From the NCBI RefSeq assembly GCF_038396675.1, contig NC_088922.1, forward strand, positions 16,913,501-16,977,500: a stretch of 64,000 nt of DNA, written 5' to 3'. Position 1 is the first letter of the stretch, and every line of letters begins with the position of its first letter. Below are positions 1-14,355 of the stretch, piece after piece. The notes beneath the pieces were generated by a model, which searched no databases, had not been told where the DNA came from, and saw only the letters and a list, made by a program, of their open reading frames with translations. The DNA is from Hydra vulgaris (lineage: Eukaryota; Cnidaria; Hydrozoa; Anthoathecata; Hydridae). The position numbers were made by a program, and so were the translations under genes.

Positions 1-76
<76 letters not shown>
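1..76. repeat. (AT)n microsatellite, cut by the window edge
   Basis: Uninterrupted AT dinucleotide array that continues beyond the left edge. The YIYIYI frames found in such arrays are not genes. Confidence 0.95.
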
Positions 77-79
<3 letters not shown>

Positions 80-1804
80 GGTGGTTCTAAAAACAACTTT
101 TTCTGAAAATGACTGCTGCCACCCCCTGAATATGTTGTATATAATTAAAAAAATGCTAGATTTAAGAAATTTTTGAATAAAAAATATTTTAAGGGGTTGC
201 TACCGACCCTCGAAAATTATATAGGTCCCTAATATTATTAAAAAAAAGTTTTTCAAAATTATGTCATGTTGGGTCTCAAATGAAGGGAAATTATATAAAA
301 ATTTTAAAAATATTAATCTATTTATAAAAAAACAGATAAAAAAAATTATAATCAAAAAATCTTGTTAAATTCCTTATTTTTCATTTTTAGTTAAAAAAAC
401 GTAACTTTTTGTTTACTTAAATCTAAAATAAAAATTTAATTATAAAATGTCTAATTTTGATGCAAGTGATTCAGCAGTTAATCAAGTAATTGAATCTTTT
501 TCAATGTTAACAACTTCTTTCAATGCACAATAAATTTCTTTTAATCCCAATTATAGAGCATTCACATGACTTTCCAATCTGCTAGTACTTAATGACTTAA
601 CTGTTAATTTGTAACATTTCGATTCAAAAGTTTGCCAACATTTTGAAGTCGCAGAGGAAAAATTATGTATAGCGTGAATTTGTGAAAAAAATTTCTTAAT
701 TTCTAAAGAGTGACGGACACAAGGAATATAAAAGGCTCATGAATTTAAATCAGTTATACGCTTCTATACACCAATTTTTTTACCTTTCATATTGCATTCA
801 TTATCATATATATAAAGATAATCAAAACAAAAAATGTGTAAAAATAATTAAATAAATAATAGACTAACAAGGAGATTTATATTGTTTTTATAAAAACATT
901 CAAGAAAATGTTTTTTAAATCTGAATAATAAGGTGCAGACATGTCATTTACAACTGATCATAGGAACTTAAGGCGTGGACCTATTTCAGTAAAGCTAGCA
1001 TCAATGTCGGCCATCTTGTCCGGAAGTAAACATAAAATGTAAACTTTCGTCTGATTGGTTAGCAGAAAACATTGGAAAAAAAAACTGATTGGGATTGGAT
1101 AAAGGGGCATAACTCAGTTTTTACAAAAATGGACTAAGTACATTTTGCATTTTTAGTTATAGATCTAGAAAGGCCTATATATTTTGTTTCTAAGCAGAAT
1201 TTTAATTTTGCGCCTTTTTAATGCTGCGCCTGTGTGATTCGCACACTTCACGCACACTACGAGCCGGCTCTGCTTGTATCCGATGAAAAGTTTAGCAAAT
1301 AAATGCCGTTAATTAATCTTTCGTTGAGGTTAAACTTTCGCTACCAGTAGTTTTAACAAAAATCTTTTTTTTGAATAAAATGTGGAAGGCGCAACATTGA
1401 CAACTAATTAAAATTCGAATATAAATCTCTTTAAAAGCTTAACAAACTATATATCAATAGAAATCTAAATCAAATAAACTTTTTCATTAAATAAATTTTT
1501 AACACGCATCATTGAACAATAAAACCATTGTTTTATAAATAGTAACTAAAACATCAAGTCCAAAACAAAACTCATTTAATGTATAAAAAGAATGTTTTTT
1601 TGAAACGAAAAGAAGACGTTTTTAATTAATTAGCTAAATACTTTTACTTTTCTACGAGTTAAATTTTACAGTGCTTACTAGGGTTATAACTTTTTTCCAA
1701 CTCCGTGCTCCTGTACTGTAGATTGATGAACTTTTACCTAAAAAGCACGAAATGAACTAACATTTGCATATCTTTTAAAAAAAGTTCACCCCGCCATTGA
1801 AAAA
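77..1804. other. AT-rich stretch without a recognisable gene
   Basis: Long A and T runs and stops in all frames. I see no domain, RNA gene or terminal repeat. It may hold decayed transposon DNA. Confidence 0.5.
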
Positions 1805-1861
1805 TCGATTTTGACATAAGTACTACTATGTATTACATAGTAGTACTTATGTCAAAATCGA
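1805..1861. repeat. Perfect 28-bp inverted repeat with a 1-nt loop
   Basis: The two halves are exact reverse complements around one unpaired base near 1833 (arms begin and end with TCGATTTTGACATAAG and its complement). A related fragment, CTTATGTCAAATAAGG, lies near 1975. This would extrude as a hairpin and looks like the collapsed core or joined termini of a small foldback element. Confidence 0.85.
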
Positions 1862-2107
1862 ACCATTTACACAGCCGCTAGATGTGAATGGCAGGGGCGC
1901 CCAAAGCATTTTTTGGTCTTTGAGATAGCAAACTTCCAGACATGGAGCAAACTCCAAACAATCATATGTTTATACTTATGTCAAATAAGGATGTTTTGCA
2001 GAAAATTGCGATGATTGGAGGTTGGGAACAAAAAAGCCCCGAAAATTTAGCCCCACCTGCCCCAAACGTGAGAGCAACAAGTTGATGAAATGTTTTTTGT
2101 ATTATTT

Positions 2108-2302
2108 TCAACTAAACTTATATTCATCGATAAATTTTAAATTTCATAGTAAAATATTGTAGCGTTCAAAAATTATGACCATATAAAGTTTAAACCCTCC
2201 TCAATTTGAGGGGGTTGCAAATTTTATATTGTCATAATTTATGAACTCTGAGAGATAATACTATGAAACTTAAATTTTATCAATGAATATAAGTCTAGTT
2301 AA
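2108..2302. repeat. Imperfect inverted repeat, MITE-like
   Basis: Left arm 2108-2186 pairs with right arm 2224-2302 at roughly 80 percent. Landmarks are ACTTATATTCAT and AAATTATGAC on the left and their complements on the right. The centre holds a CCCTCCTCAATTTGAGGGGG hairpin. No coding capacity. Probably a small non-autonomous DNA element; no target duplication was identified. Confidence 0.6.
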
Positions 2303-2499
2303 TTTGAAATGAGTTGACGATTCTCTTCCACAATAAGTTTAAACAATAACCTGTCTTTTAACTAAAGGATAGCTGTAGCACTGAATTGATCTTTTACAAT
2401 AAGAATGCAAGATCAGGAAATTTAAAGTACTTTTGACTGTGGTGATTATTGGAGTGTTTGAGATTTGTTTTTACCATCATCATCTTACTCTCCGTGGAA

Positions 2500-2547
2500 T
2501 GGCCGCTTGATATTACTAAACCATGGTTTAGTAATATCAAGCGGCCA
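2500..2547. repeat. Perfect 48-bp palindrome
   Basis: Exact palindrome centred on CCATGG with outer sequence TGGCCGCTTGATATTACTAA. No spacer, and it is followed by a poly-A run. Confidence 0.85.
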
Positions 2548-2580
2548 AAAAAAAAAAAAAAGACCTTGTTAGAAAATTTG

Positions 2581-2631
2581 CAATTTGCAGCCCTCTTAGA
2601 AAAAAATATTTTCTAAGAGGGTTGCAAATTG
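2581..2631. repeat. 23-bp hairpin repeat
   Basis: Arms 2581-2603 and 2609-2631 are complementary with one mismatch (core CCCTCTTAGAAAA). It is the third inverted repeat within 550 bp. The CCCTC and GAGGGGGTTGCAAA wording is shared with the centre of the 2108-2302 repeat, suggesting related foldback DNA. Confidence 0.7.
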
Positions 2632-2714
2632 ATTTCTAAGTGGGTGTCGAAAAGCTCTCCGAGAGCAAGGTTGAAAAAACACTCCGAGGGGGTTACAAAA
2701 ATTTTTAGAAAGTG

Positions 2715-2774
2715 AAGTGGTCAAGTGGCGTCAAATCGACGTTTACGCGAGTAAAGTGATCAGGTGGCGTCAAA
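2715..2774 (+). repeat. Short direct repeat
   Basis: A 21-bp unit AAGTGRTCARGTGGCGTCAAA occurs at 2715-2735 and again at 2754-2774 with two differences. Origin unknown. Confidence 0.6.
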
Positions 2775-3360
2775 CCTTTAAATTACTACTACATTATTTT
2801 GTTTAGTTTAATATACATTACGACATACATATTACAAATATATACTACGCCGTGTAAAAAATATATTTGCATATATTATATAATTAGTTGTACCCAAGTA
2901 TTGCATAATTGCACATTCTAACATCTAGTTCAATATCTGTCTGCTTTCTCTATGCCTTCTTTCTAATTCAACTTTTTCTTACTTTCATTTCAATGATAAC
3001 CATATGGTTATCATGGGATTAAGATCGGCAACAGAGCGCTGGCGATGCCCCTTATGTATCAATGATTTACCATAATTATTTTATGATCGGCAACACTGTG
3101 TCAATTTTGCTAATAATACCGATCTTGTGTCAATTTTAAACCATGTTTGCAACAAAAAAAAAGTGTAAAATTGCGCACGGGTAGTTCTTTATAAAAACTT
3201 CTTACGTGAATATTCTACAAAACTTAAGCTTTCTATAAAACGTCAGCCTCCTCACAATTTATAAAACTTTGACTTCAGATAATCACATATATTTTAGTTA
3301 GCAGCCGTATTTGTATTATACAAATAAAGGAAAATAATTATAATAGAAATAAATACAATT

Positions 3361-3690
3361 ATGAATGATATACAAGCTAAAGTTTTTGTTACCGGTTCTA
3401 AATGTAATTATTTTACTATCTACATTACTAAAAATATTCCAGAACATTTTACAACACACTTTTTTAAAAACAATATAAATAAATACAATACAAGAGCAAC
3501 AGGCAACTTTAAGATACCTTTTGAAACAACAAGACTCTCAAAATTCTCAGTTACATATCGTGGTCCCTATTTATTTAACAAATTAGTTTCCAGAAACGAA
3601 TCACTACTAAACTTAAACAACGAACACTCTCTGAAAAAAAAGCTAAAATCTACAATAATTAAATTAAACAACTGTAAGGAGTTTTTTTAA
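3361..3690 (+). pseudogene. LINE (CR1/L2-like) ORF2 C-terminal fragment
   Basis: A 109-codon frame matches the extreme C-terminus of CR1/L2-type ORF2 proteins, the region after the RT thumb. The diagnostic part is a YNTRATGNFKIP block followed by a YRGPYLFNKL motif, the usual 'NTR...Y.GP.LWN.L' ending of these proteins in animals. Everything upstream (endonuclease and RT palm) is absent, so this is a 5'-truncated insertion. The AT-rich DNA to about 4290, ending in a poly-A run next to an (AT) tract, is probably its 3' untranslated tail. The same ending occurs in the LINEs at 34.2 and 38.8 kb. Confidence 0.65.
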
Positions 3691-4309
3691 ATTTGAATAA
3701 ATAAAAAAATGTAACTTAACTTTTAATACAATTCGATAATAAATATAATATTAATAACAAGGTATATATGTAACACGTACATATATACCGCGTATGCAAC
3801 TGATTTTTTATGTGTATTACACGTCTAAGAAATAGGTACTCGATGACAAGACTGACTTAAGTCTTCTGCGAGCTTCCTATGACTACAAATAAGTATTTCT
3901 TCTTATCAATCTTACACAAATTTTGTTTTTATCATATTTTATACACTAACATTATCTTAAAATGTGGTAAATAAACTTATAGTGAAACTTCTAAACTCTC
4001 CTCCAAAAAATCAGCAGATTATTTTTATTTATTGTATTTTTTATTTTATTTGGAGTAAAATAGAGATATATTTCTCGGATTATTTTTACTTACACGTTAT
4101 TATCTTGTTATAATTGGTATTTATTTTATTCATGTCTCGGAGTTGTAAGCAACTATATTTTTATTTACCACGTATATTTTGAACTTTATATTTATGATTT
4201 AAATTTGTATATCTTTACTGCCAATCAGTGATTGGTAACTTGTAATTACTTTGTAGTTGTAAAATAAAACATGTATAAAAAAAAAAAAATATATATATAT
4301 ATATATAAT

Positions 4310-5399
4310 AATAAATATAAATTTATTACAATCAATATAATACTTTTATGTTATTAATTTATGTTGTTTGAAAATATTTTTATATTATAATATATTTATA
4401 AAGTAACATCGTTACATAAACAAACTAAATGCATTTAATTTGTATACATTTTGTTTGTTAAGGGGTTGTTTATAGACTAAAAGATGAATAAATGCTCCAC
4501 TAGAAAGCGTATAATGCATGTTCTTCTACGTTTTAAAATAACTTATTGCGAGCTTCAAATTTGTTAAATGTTTTTGTTGATAGTTCCACATCATTGTACA
4601 TAGAATAATGTTATTCATAACGTACATAATTTACATTATTTATCATATCATGCTGAGAGGTTTGGTTGTCTTGATATGGTTTTGGCATTTTCATTTTTTT
4701 ATTTATTTATTTATTTATTTTTGAGAATTTTTTGAATTCTTTATATATAACTAAATTTATTTTATTCTCTGAATTTCTTCAGCAAGAGTGCTCAATGAAT
4801 AATATAAGAGCTTTATATGTTTTTTTGACGAGATAAAGTCAAAAATAATTATTTTTTTTTTAATTTTTTTATTTTTTAATTTTTTTTTTTTTTGTGTTTC
4901 ATTTATTTTGCTGTTTAATAAAAATAATCGACATACATTTATAGAAGAAATAAAAAATGTCTGTAGAACGAAAAAGATAAAATTTGAAAGAAAATTTTGT
5001 CAACAAGCACCGTTTTTGTATATACAATATAAAATAAAAACTCTTTTACTTGATAAAATAGTGATTTTACAATGATTTTTTTAAAATAAAGAATTAAACT
5101 GACACGGGGCTAAAAGGAGATAGATACGACAATACATGATCGCAATCTTTTCATAGATTTACTTTACCTACATATACTTTCAATAGAGTATAGATATTAT
5201 GATAATAACCCTAATGGGCATAAAACTGCTACGCTGAATAGTAAATTAAATAAAGTAAAAAAAATTAACTGAAAAAAAGAATCAATCAATTTAAGATTTA
5301 CTCAAGCGCAAAAAAATCTCAAATTTTAAAAATTTCTTTTTTGATTTGAAATTGAACTTAATGACTTTTCCATACATTAAAGTTTTGATTTCATTTATT
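4310..5399. other. No gene seen; poly-T and ATTT-rich DNA
   Basis: Contains (ATTT)n-like and poly-T tracts around 4690-4900. The part next to 5400 may be the 3' untranslated region of the minus-strand LINE fragment that follows. Confidence 0.4.
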
Positions 5400-5972
5400 T
5401 CATAACTTGTTATTAGGGTTTTCAGGCGAGGGATTATTGTTGGTTCGACACATAAAAATTAAATGCTGATAGATATTTATTTCAAAAATATCCATCATTT
5501 TTACATCATTTATTATAGGTTTAGTGTGTTCGCGTTTATTTTTAGAGTAAATAATTATGCACGCATGTTTTTGTAAGCTATAAATTTTTTTACACTTTGA
5601 TGGTTGCGTACTTACCCATGGAATACTTGCATAACTAATGAAGCAATGAATTAATCTAAAATATATCAGTTTGAGACTTTGTTTATTAATATACGAACGA
5701 AATCGATACATAATACCAATTATATTGGTAATCTTAGATTGAATATATCTTATTTGAGAAAGCCAGGTTAAATTCTCATCAACAAAAATTCCTAAGAATC
5801 TGTTACTGGCTCGTTTTTTAACTAATTTATAAATTACGATAAGGTCAGGCAACTTAAAAAAAAGGTTTTCTTGTATTTTTTTATGAAATAATATGTTATT
5901 TGTTTTCTCTGAGTTTGGCAAGAGTTTATTAGCCCTAAATGAATTAATTGCTTTATTTAATTCATTAATCAT
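5400..5972 (-). pseudogene. LINE (CR1/L2-like) RT thumb and C-terminal fragment
   Basis: A 190-codon frame covers the post-palm part of a CR1/L2-like ORF2. It starts in the 'F.ANKLL.N..KTN.ILFHK' segment, passes through RFLGIFVDENLTW (about residue 60) and SKITNIIGIMYRFRSYI, then the 'LIHCFISYAS' and 'QKHACIIIYS' motifs. The catalytic FADD box and endonuclease are missing, so it is a 5'-truncated, non-functional copy. It is more diverged than the copies at 34-39 kb (for example IPW in place of the usual IAW). Confidence 0.8.
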
Positions 5973-6116
5973 GTCTATATGTTCACAACTACATGTTTAC
6001 CACAAAAACTAATCATCAGGTAAAAAATATGTAATATTATTTTTTTTAAAAATATATTCTTCTAATTATATTCAATATTATGCTTTTTTCTTTTTTATAA
6101 CTTAATCTCGTCAACA

Positions 6117-8585
<2,469 letters not shown>

Positions 8586-8729
8586 AGTTTTTCACTATAT
8601 CGATTGGATGGTGGGAAACGTACATCAAATCAAAATGAAAGACTGATGACTGAAGGCGATAAAGATACAGATGACTTTGATATTGATGATGAAGATAACA
8701 ATGACATGATTTTTTCAGAATTGTTTTAA
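8586..8729 (+). other. Exon-like frame with an acidic C-terminus, unassigned
   Basis: A 48-codon open stretch ends in TAA. The last 27 codons are very acidic (EGDKDTDDFDIDDEDNND, then MIFSELF). This composition is unusual for the local AT-rich noise. It resembles the acidic tail of some DNA-transposon or nuclear proteins, but no family can be named. No convincing acceptor site precedes it. It could be the last exon of a gene or relic. Confidence 0.25.
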
Positions 8730-8904
8730 AAATGATTTTATTTTGTTAAATTTTTAATTTTAAAAATGTTTAAATTTTTTTTTGGTTTTACTTGCTTTCT
8801 AGTTACCTGCGTTAACGAAATGGTAAAGGGGCTGATTATTTGTAAAAATATAATACAAAATAAACAGTTAATATAATATAAAATTAACTATTAATAACAT
8901 AACA

Positions 8905-8905
<1 letters not shown>

Positions 8906-8948
<43 letters not shown>

Positions 8949-8972
8949 TATAATAATAATAATAACAATAAT
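8906..8972. repeat. (TAA)n microsatellite
   Basis: About 22 trinucleotide units with a few interruptions near the right end. Confidence 0.9.
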
Positions 8973-9781
8973 TGATAATAAAAATAATGTCTGTTTTAGT
9001 TCAGCCATACTGACCGCTTAGTGTTTTTTTTTTTTTTTGTAATGATTTTTCCCTTTCATTTTAATTTTCAATTTCATCAAAATTATCTAAAAAAAAAAGC
9101 CAATAATGGTGGACTTCATCGTTTTTAAGAATAATTTTTTAGTCTTTTATACTTTTTTAAAACATAATTTACTCTTGTGCTCGACGTCTGATTCGTTTAG
9201 CATTTGAAAAACAGTTACCGTAATATCGCCTAAGTTTGATAACGATGGAACTTCGGTCATTTAAGAAAAAATATGAAAAAAAGCATGGAAAAATTTTCTA
9301 TCTTTTTCCCCTCAAACAATGTTTCTTATTACTTCGTGTGTATGAATCTCTAAAAATATTATGTTTCTTTGCAACCTGCTGAAAAAATTCTTCAGCGAAG
9401 CAACAATTTGAAACAAGGCATACTATTAAAATCTAAAATAAGCAAGGTATTAAAATAAATGATTAAATTTAATCTTTTTATTATTAAGAATCGCCAAATA
9501 AATCATATTTTAAAAAAAAAATTAATAATTTTCGAGAATTAATTACTTTTTTTTTGAAAATTACTGAAATTTGTAAATACTCTAACTTCGGTCATGAATA
9601 AAAAACGATGGAGAGATTTAGCAAGAATGTTGTGAAATGTTAATATGTAAAAAATGTGGCTTAGTGAATATAATAGTGTTGTGAATGTAAAATTTATTAA
9701 TACCTTTAAATTCTTTATTCAAACTTTGTTTAAATAAAGAATTTGTTTATAATTTTAAAATGAACTTGTTTAAAAAAAAAA

Positions 9782-9919
9782 ATGTGGGTGAAGGTATGTG
9801 TAAGAGATGAGCAGCTACAATATCCGGCTTCAAAAACTGAACCTCCATCACAAGAGCTAATGGCATCAACACTAAAAAAAATGAGAAACCAACTATTAGC
9901 AACATCGAAATTATTTTAG
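9782..9919 (+). other. Small open frame, unassigned
   Basis: A 45-codon frame from ATG to TAG with balanced composition (contains RDEQLQYPASKTEPPSQ). This is less A/T-driven than the neighbouring frames. No family recognised. It may be a terminal exon relic. Confidence 0.2.
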
Positions 9920-10287
9920 TAAAAATAATTTATACGTGATATCGGTTTTATTTTGACTAGACTTGAAACATGTGTTGTAAATAACTACGTGGTTAATTCA
10001 AATCAAATGTGTTTTGATGACAGCGAAGTTACACTTTCCTGGTATTACTCATTCATCAGTTGTCATTTTGATAAAGTACTTCAAATAATAAGCCATCAAA
10101 CCATATAATGTTGACCTAGTCCAGCACTATTGATCGATGGTACTTATTACAATTATTTAAAAATTAAAAAATATATTTATATGTTTACATATAAACATTT
10201 TTTTAAATAATTTTTTTTTTTTTTAAATGAAAAAAGCGCAATTTTTGAAAGGTAAAATTCAATTTGAAAAAAACTTTGATTAAATAA

Positions 10288-10520
10288 TTTCTTAAAGTTA
10301 TTTTATCAAAGTTTGGACACGTTTCTAATATGTGCAATATATATCTCGATGAATCTGACATTCAATGTAGTCAAAGCAAAGATAAGGTAGTGTGTCGAAA
10401 TGATTTAAAATGGCGTAAGAAACTTTGGAGTAGCAACAAAAAGGCTTCAATCGGAAAACTCGTCTGCTGTGATGTTTTTGGGAAATTCATGTCTGTTCAT
10501 GTTTTATTTCAAGGCCAAAG
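10288..10520 (+). other. Possible internal exon, unassigned
   Basis: Open for about 78 codons and ending at CCAAAG followed by GTAATA, a plausible splice donor. The frame includes SDIQCSQSKDKVVC, NDLKWRKKLW and GKLVCCDVFGKF, a mixed composition unlike the surrounding DNA. A pyrimidine-poor AG at 10310 could be the acceptor. The protein is not recognised. Immediately downstream is a TAATATTTA-rich low-complexity run to about 10640. Confidence 0.3.
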
Positions 10521-12015
10521 GTAATATTTACTCATTTAATAATATTTAGTAATATTTACTATTTAATATTTAATAATAATAAATATTATTTAATAATAAA
10601 TAATATTTAACATTTAAAACTATTTAATAATATTCACTAGCAGAACGCAACCCGTAATACGAGTTATGGTCGTTCTGTTACATGATTAATTTATAGTGGC
10701 TGTTTTTGGCTACAATTTAAAGTTGGGTGTTAAAGTTGGCTACAATTTAAAGTGGCTACAATTTAAAGTTGCGAAACCTTAACTAATACCCTTTTAGAAA
10801 AACGGCTTCAAATTGAAAAAATTAATCCATCTGTAAAATTAACATAAAAAGTATGAGGAGGTAAAATAATTTACCAATTATTATTTAAAATTATTTGAGC
10901 AATCTACAACTGACATAGGTCATATCAGTGTAAGGCAGAACCAATATACTCGACATTCCTAAGTTCAACACAATACTAATAATTTTTAGTTACTGACACA
11001 AAATAATAACACTTCATCATGGTTTAAATTGACGAAAATATCAACTAAATTCTTTTAATATTTTTTTTATAACATAAACTTTAATTAATTATTAAGATTA
11101 TTATAAAGTTAACTTATATTAAACAGGAGTTATTAATTTTTGGTATCCCCATGATTAATTTTTCTTTAAAAAAAAAATTGTTATCTTAAAAACGTTAAAT
11201 ACTCACAACTAAATAATTTTATTAAAAATAACTAAGTTTACTATAAATACCTAAGCAGTTGAGTACAAATACGTTTCAACAAAAAAAATTTAATTTACAA
11301 TCAATCAATACAAAAATATGTAAACTTTGATCTTTTATATTCCATTAAGGGGTCGTATGACGAACCTAAAATAAAAATTGTAACAGATAAGTAGACATAA
11401 AATAAATAAAAAATAAAAAATTTACCTGCTTTTGGTAAACTGTTGTCATACTTCAGTTGCTGTCATGATGCAGCTTGTCGGTGTTGTTGAATGAAGTTGT
11501 TTTATGTTGGTTTTTAGTAAACTTTAGTTTAAATAAAAAGACATCACAATAGATTTAAAATATTTTAATTAAAAAGCAAAATAACAAATACTTCAAGGAG
11601 CTAAACAATAAACATTAAAGATAAAAAATCAAATTGAGATATAAATAAATTGCATTTATATAGCTAAATATATTGCCTTGGCTTATAGTAAATTTTAAAA
11701 GCAGTGAATTCAATAAATTAAACTACCAATTAATTATTTTTAACAATAGAATGTAGCATCATTATATTATGATAATTGGATAATGAATCAATTTAACTAT
11801 ATTTAAGTTTAATTGGTGAAAAAACAATTAAAATTTGAACTAAAAAAGACCAAAATAAATCAAATATACAACATTATAGATTATTAAAAAAAAATTTACA
11901 AATTAAAAAAACAAAATTAAAAAAATCACCGAAAAAAAAAGCGGCAACAAAAAAGTCATAAATATCTTCACTGATAGAAGACATTTACAACCTTTTGGTT
12001 GCTGTTCTTCGGTGT
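10521..12015. other. No gene seen
   Basis: Low-complexity TAATATTTA repeats (10530-10630), then tandem GGCTACAATTTAAAGTTG-like units (10705-10770), then plain AT-rich DNA. The stretch near 11640-11760 has diverged similarity to 18350-18430 (shared GGCTTWTAGTRAA and TTATTTTTAACAATAGA), suggesting an old dispersed repeat. Confidence 0.4.
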
Positions 12016-12124
12016 CTCCCAACACCCCGGTATGGATGAGTCCTCGATTTATATTTCGATCATACCGCCATTACTACACCACTTATTAAAAGACCTCTCC
12101 GAGAGAGGCTCTGGGTGTTGGGAG
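12016..12124. other. Self-complementary multi-stem segment
   Basis: Three nested pairings in an island that is GC-rich for this region: CTCCCAACACCC (12016-12027) with its exact complement at 12113-12124; CGGTATG (12028-12034) with CATACCG (12061-12067); and CCTCTC with GAGAGG near 12095-12108. Together they would fold as a closed three-way junction. It could be a small foldback element or a structured RNA. There are no tRNA A/B boxes and no hammerhead core. Confidence 0.45.
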
Positions 12125-13187
12125 CAATAACTTCTGTAGTGCTAAAATGTTAACGTATCTAAAATTACAAAAGCTCTTAAATGTTAACAACTCTAAAATA
12201 CAAAAAGAAGAGTATAACAAAAATTATAAATATTTGCAATTTTATTTAATCAAAATATAAAGCATAACCTCACCACTTTCACTGGTAACAAAAGACAATG
12301 CTAAAAATATTTAAAAAAAAAGACAGTAAATCAAAAAGTTCTGAATAGTTAAGTTAGAGTTATTACAAAGAATTGAAGGATGTTCTTTTCTTAAACAGAA
12401 AAAGAAACATGGTAAAATTTACTAAAATTTGATACTTAAAAAACAGGATATATGAAAAATGAAAGGCAAAAAAAAGGTTGTACTCTTAAGTGCATAATAC
12501 ACAGCAGTCGATGTTTAATAATTTTCAAAAACATTTTCCACCCACCCTGAGCTTATTAAGACTCTCTCCCTCTATTTGTTTAACTTGTTACAAACTAAGA
12601 AACTGTATCCCAAATCTGAAAACAAAATTTCAATTATTATTTTCTAATTTTTGGGATCCATTAAGATCTTAAAAATTTGAAACTATAAACTTACATCTCC
12701 CCCGATTGATTACACTTGGATAAAAATTCCCATCAATCCTTTTATTTTTATCCCACATTGTGTTAAGCAAGTTAGAGTAACTTGACAGTAATGAAACTGA
12801 AACAGCTTCGACCAGATCTACTTGCTCCTTTACTAGTTGCTGACTTGTCTATTCTGTTTTCTTCGTAACTTTATAAATTTGGAACCTAAATTTCATAAAC
12901 TATTTAAGTTTTAATGTGGGTGAGTTGAATTAAAAAATGCGGATGCTCTTTTTTTTTTTTAAGTTAAAAAATTCATTTTTAATTGTCTTGAATAATTTAG
13001 TTAGAATTATATGAATTGGATTGTGATCTTTCCTAAATCAGAAATAAAAAACATTGTCAAATTTATATCATGAGTAGATAAATTTAATGAGGAAGTTCAG
13101 AATCATAATTTAACTTTTTTATTTGTTGTTTCTAAGAATTTTATAAGATTTTTATTACTTAACTAAACAAGTTTTACTTACTAAAAT
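12125..13187. other. No gene seen
   Basis: AT-rich; the short frame at 12490-12672 has no recognisable content. Confidence 0.4.
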
Positions 13188-13840
13188 AATTGTTATGAAT
13201 ATTAATTGTTATAAATATTAATTGTTATAAATATTAATTGTTATGAATACTAATTGTTATGAATATTAATTGTTATGAATATTAATTGTTATGAATATTA
13301 ATTGTTATGAGTATTAATTGTTATGAATATTAATTGTTATGAATATTAATTGTTATGAATACTAATTGTTATGAATATTAATTGTTATGAATATTAATTG
13401 TTATGAATATTAATTGTTATGAATATTAATTGTTATAAATATTAATTGTTATGAATACTAATTGTTATGAATATTAATTGTTATGAATATTAATTGTTAT
13501 GAATATTAATTGTTATGAGTATTAATTGTTATGAATATTAATTGTTATGAATATTAATTGTTATGAATACTAATTGTTATGAATATTAATTGTTATGAAT
13601 ATTAATTGTTATGAATATTAATTGTTATGAATATTAATTGTTATGAATATTAATTGTTATGAATATTAATTGTTATGAATATTAATTGTTATGAATATTA
13701 ATTGTTATGAATATTAATTGTTATGAATATTAATTGTTATGAATATTAATTGTTATGAATATTAATTGTTATGAATATTAATTGTTATGAATATTAATTG
13801 TTATGAATATTAATTGTTATGAATATTAATTGTTATGAAT
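13188..13840. repeat. 16-bp minisatellite, about 41 units
   Basis: Tandem array of ATTAATTGTTATGAAT. Variant units are RAATACTA (T to C), GAGTATTA and AAATATTA. In the first half the variants recur in the same order with a period of 13 units (208 bp), for example AAAT then ACTA at about 13220 and again at about 13430. The right half is nearly homogeneous. A stray unit lies at 13861-13878. Confidence 0.95.
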
Positions 13841-14142
13841 AATAAAAAAATAATATAAAATTAATTGTTATGAATAATAAACAGTTGCTTTATTATTGAC
13901 CAGTGGCCAACATTTGGACAAGATAATTGTTGGTAAAAAACCCCAACATTTAATAAAGTTGTTACCATCAGTTTCTGCATTTCATTATTTTATCACTTTC
14001 TACATTATATGCGCCACAATGTGTTTTATATGATGGAGCATTTATTATTTAATTTTAATTTGGAATTTAAAGTTTATAAAAAGAATATTATAACAGATAT
14101 AAACAATCTACCTTTGTTTTTTTACCTAAAATTATTTTAAAG

Positions 14143-14355
14143 AAAATAGTTCTCACAGCAATAGGCAAAGGACTTCCAGTTAGGCAATGCACTGCAATAG
14201 TGGTAAATGTTATTGGTAATTCACGAGGTGATGTTTCTAATAGTGCGCTATCTTTTTCAACTGTTTTTAGAGTTGTCGAGGAAATTGTAAATAAAAGAAG
14301 AGAAATGATTATAAAACATACTGGTCAAATAATCAGACAAAATTTAGTCTTATAA
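14143..14355 (+). pseudogene. Orphan coding fragment, possibly transposase-derived
   Basis: A 70-codon frame ends in TAA. It is preceded by a pyrimidine tract and TTTTAAAG, a possible acceptor. It reads KIVLTAIGKGLPVRQCTAIV, then SNSALSFSTVFRVVEEIVNK and a basic tail. The style resembles the segment before the 'D-T-x-A-S-N-T-G' block of the transposase-like gene at 54.4-57.0 kb, where a serine-rich 'S.SS..R.....V' stretch also occurs. That link is only an inference. Nothing else of a gene is visible nearby. Confidence 0.3.

Noticed and set aside
12029..12070. Hammerhead ribozyme suggested by GGATGAGTCC within a three-stem segment
   Set aside because: The catalytic core is absent: no CUGANGA at the junction and no GAAA opposite it in either strand orientation.
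13188..13840. CRISPR-like array
   Set aside because: Units are directly contiguous 16-mers without spacers, in eukaryotic DNA; it is a minisatellite.
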